Origin: Tubiluchus corallicola
Lineage: Eukaryota; Priapulida; Priapulimorpha; Priapulimorphida; Tubiluchidae
Assembly (NCBI GenBank): GCA_030141605.1
Contig: JAQGDQ010000285.1
Span: forward strand, 62,001-126,000
Length of the DNA: 64,000 nucleotides
Direction: 5' to 3'
The position numbers were made by a program, and so were the translations under genes. Positions 61,455 to 64,000 of the stretch are shown here, piece by piece. Position 1 is the stretch's first letter. Each line of letters opens with the position of its first letter. The notes below the pieces were generated by a model that did not search any database, was not told the DNA's origin, and saw only the letters and a list, made by a program, of their open reading frames with translations.

Positions 61455-62990
61455 GTGGTTTTGAATGGGTCACTGGAATTGATTTTTCATTATCAGTACT
61501 TGTAATAGAAATGGAATTTCTACAGATAGACCTCTGCGGACGTCTCCACAAACAGTGTCCACAAACATCATTTCTTTTGCATCTAGATGGTGCCTATGGA
61601 GGTCAAATGTCGACTGTTTCTCCTAAAATATCGATCCAGAAGAAAAGTATGTTGTGTTGGCATGTGATAGGAAAACACACATATGTGTTATACCAATGCC
61701 AATAAGCCTTTTCGTAGTTGCAGCGATTGACGATGACCATGAAAAGGTAGGAGTTTGGTGTACCAGACAATGCGTTTGTCTTGTAGGTACCGCTAGTGCA
61801 TATATGTATGATTTATTCCAGTGTCACATTTTTAACAATAACGAAGCAGAGATTTGATTTGCCCATCAGACTGTCCCCATCAGTAAGCTCTCAACAGTTA
61901 TAGCAATTGACAATGTCTTGAAAAGGTCAAAGGTTAAGTGTACCAGATAATGCATTTGCGTACACTTGACAACAGCCCATGCTATTGTAACAGTAACAGT
62001 TTTAGCAGCTAACTAGAACCTTACCTAGTTCATTTTTTCTTGTTTCCAAGGATGATCCTGCTAGTAAATCACCTTTACACAGACTAATGCATAATTAAGT
62101 GAAGTACATGTAAAACAACAACTGAAGTTACTGAACTGAGGCGGCAGACGGCTTTGCTTTACCCATGTGTCACGTGACGGTTGGAGTTAAGACACATTGC
62201 TGTGGTACACTTAACCTTCGATTTACAGCAACTGCACATGTGCATGCCGAATGTGATAAGGCTTATTGGAAATGTGACCTCATCTCCGCGTTTTACAAAA
62301 ACATTTTCACCCAAGCCACCCATACTCGTCCTGTCCGACCCTATGCCCGATAGCTATCCGATTATGCTCCTAGGCCATCCTGAGCAAGCTGACTTCACCC
62401 CTTGGCTTTGCACCACAGACTGCATTGATGTAGATTCTGTTGCATAGCAGCAAGACGTGCACCCTTTCCATGATAGTTCAGACTCTTTCCACTCTGAAGT
62501 TGCCTATGTGCCATACTTTGCATCTACTACTGTAGTTTCGCTTTGGCAACAAAGACGAATTGTACTAGAGAGTAAGTAAGCCAATTCCAGTGACTAACAT
62601 TATCAACAGACGCCGTCTTAAAGTCCTCCCCACATGTAATACATTACCAAAATGATGTACCTCTCTAATGGCAGCGCTTCCTTCCATGGCCTAGTGATGC
62701 AATGCTGCTCTAAATGACTTGACAACGGCGTCGTGACGTCATAAGTGACGTCACAACATTTATATGGTGCATTTGCCTATCAGCCGTCAACACATAATTT
62801 TCTTCAAGGATCGATTGTTAATGAGAAGTAGTCGACTTTTGACCTTTATAGGCACCATCTAGATGCCAAGGAAATGATGTTTGTGGACACTGTTTGTGGA
62901 GACGTATGCTCAATCTGTAGCTGATTTTCATTTCTAATACAAGTACTGATAACGAAAAATCAATTCCAGTGACCCATTTTCAACAAAAAT
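61455..62990. mobile_element. Long-TIR DNA element with a nested MITE
   Basis: About 61455-61690 is matched in inverted form by about 62760-62990. Shared blocks include GGGTCACTGGAATTGATTTT, CAGTACTTGTA.TAG, ACAGTGTCCACAAACATCAT, GCATCTAGATGGTGCCTAT and GTCGACT. The interior holds MITE copy B and a broken frame near 62290-62575. No transposase is recognised, so it is non-autonomous. The inner part of the right arm is also repeated directly at about 63000-63150. Confidence 0.75.
61705..62268. mobile_element. MITE copy B with TCACGTGA core (nested)
   Basis: Related to 34175-34581: it shares GAAAAGGTCAAAGGTTAAGTG (about 61918-61938), CTTGACAACAGC, GTGTCACGTGACGGTTG (about 62167-62183), and an inverted CACTTAACCTT end followed by CACATGTGCATGC. 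The left half is present twice (61705-61830 and 61880-61990), a partial duplication. Confidence 0.65.
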
Positions 62991-63774
<784 letters not shown>

Positions 63775-64000
63775 GAGAGAGATTTATTTTTATTTATTTA
63801 AAATCTTTATTAATAAAACCTCTACTTGCAGGTACAACATTAGCATAAGTATAAATTTTACAAATTGTCTAATAAAATAATAAAATAAAGTGACTCTAAA
63901 CACAGTATAAATTACAAATTAAAATTACAAAGATAGCAAAAGTACAACCGCTAGTTTAATAACACGTATCATGATACTCCTGATATTTGCTGTCTAATGA

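Overview
This window is nuclear DNA from an animal. It is AT-rich, its genes are split by introns with GT-AG (and one GC-AG) borders, it has long simple-sequence tracts, and it is crowded with retroposon and DNA-transposon remnants. A luqin/RYamide-type neuropeptide precursor (24368-28268), a peptide family known from protostomes and ambulacrarians, points to a bilaterian invertebrate, most likely a protostome. I cannot name the species.

Six protein-coding genes can be supported. From left to right they are: the last exon of a ZNHIT6/BCD1 HIT-finger protein for box C/D snoRNP assembly (+, 219-942); a complete three-exon carbohydrate sulfotransferase of the Golgi type II membrane class (-, 5047-2337, 405 aa); a complete three-exon luqin/RYamide-like precursor (+, 24368-28268, 96 aa); a myosin essential light chain missing only its start exon (-, 41767-35923); a complete eight-exon ROGDI homologue (-, 55455-48265, 262 aa); and RBM48, a minor-spliceosome factor with an uninterrupted coding exon (-, 60010-59006, 334 aa). 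All exon models were built by reading frame, splice signals and protein similarity, and their phases close exactly. The genes are functionally unrelated, as expected in an animal genome, so no operon is implied.

The gene-poor stretch from about 5.2 to 24 kb holds a decayed tandem array of ~570-bp units (5.38-7.32 kb), a 16-bp 'actggcgaaa' minisatellite (7.34-7.85 kb), two 5'-truncated non-LTR retrotransposon 3' ends (7.85-8.63 kb and 14.9-15.2 kb), a tRNA-derived SINE on the minus strand (11.30-10.96 kb), and many microsatellites, including a 220-bp (GA)n tract and pentamer arrays.

The introns and spacers of the right half carry an unusual concentration of DNA-transposon remnants and foldback structures. 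These include a PIF/Harbinger-like MITE with a TAA duplication, a 1-kb hAT element with a perfect 8-bp target duplication, at least four long inverted-repeat foldbacks (34.6, 35.3, 40.9 and 44.7-45.4 kb), a two-copy MITE family sharing a TCACGTGA core, a ~1.5-kb long-TIR element with a nested MITE (61.46-62.99 kb), and a ~270-bp dispersed repeat found in opposite orientations at 39.3 and 52.7 kb. The most interesting item biologically is the neuropeptide gene, whose two predicted amidated peptides combine a luqin-like WRPxGR core with RYamide endings.
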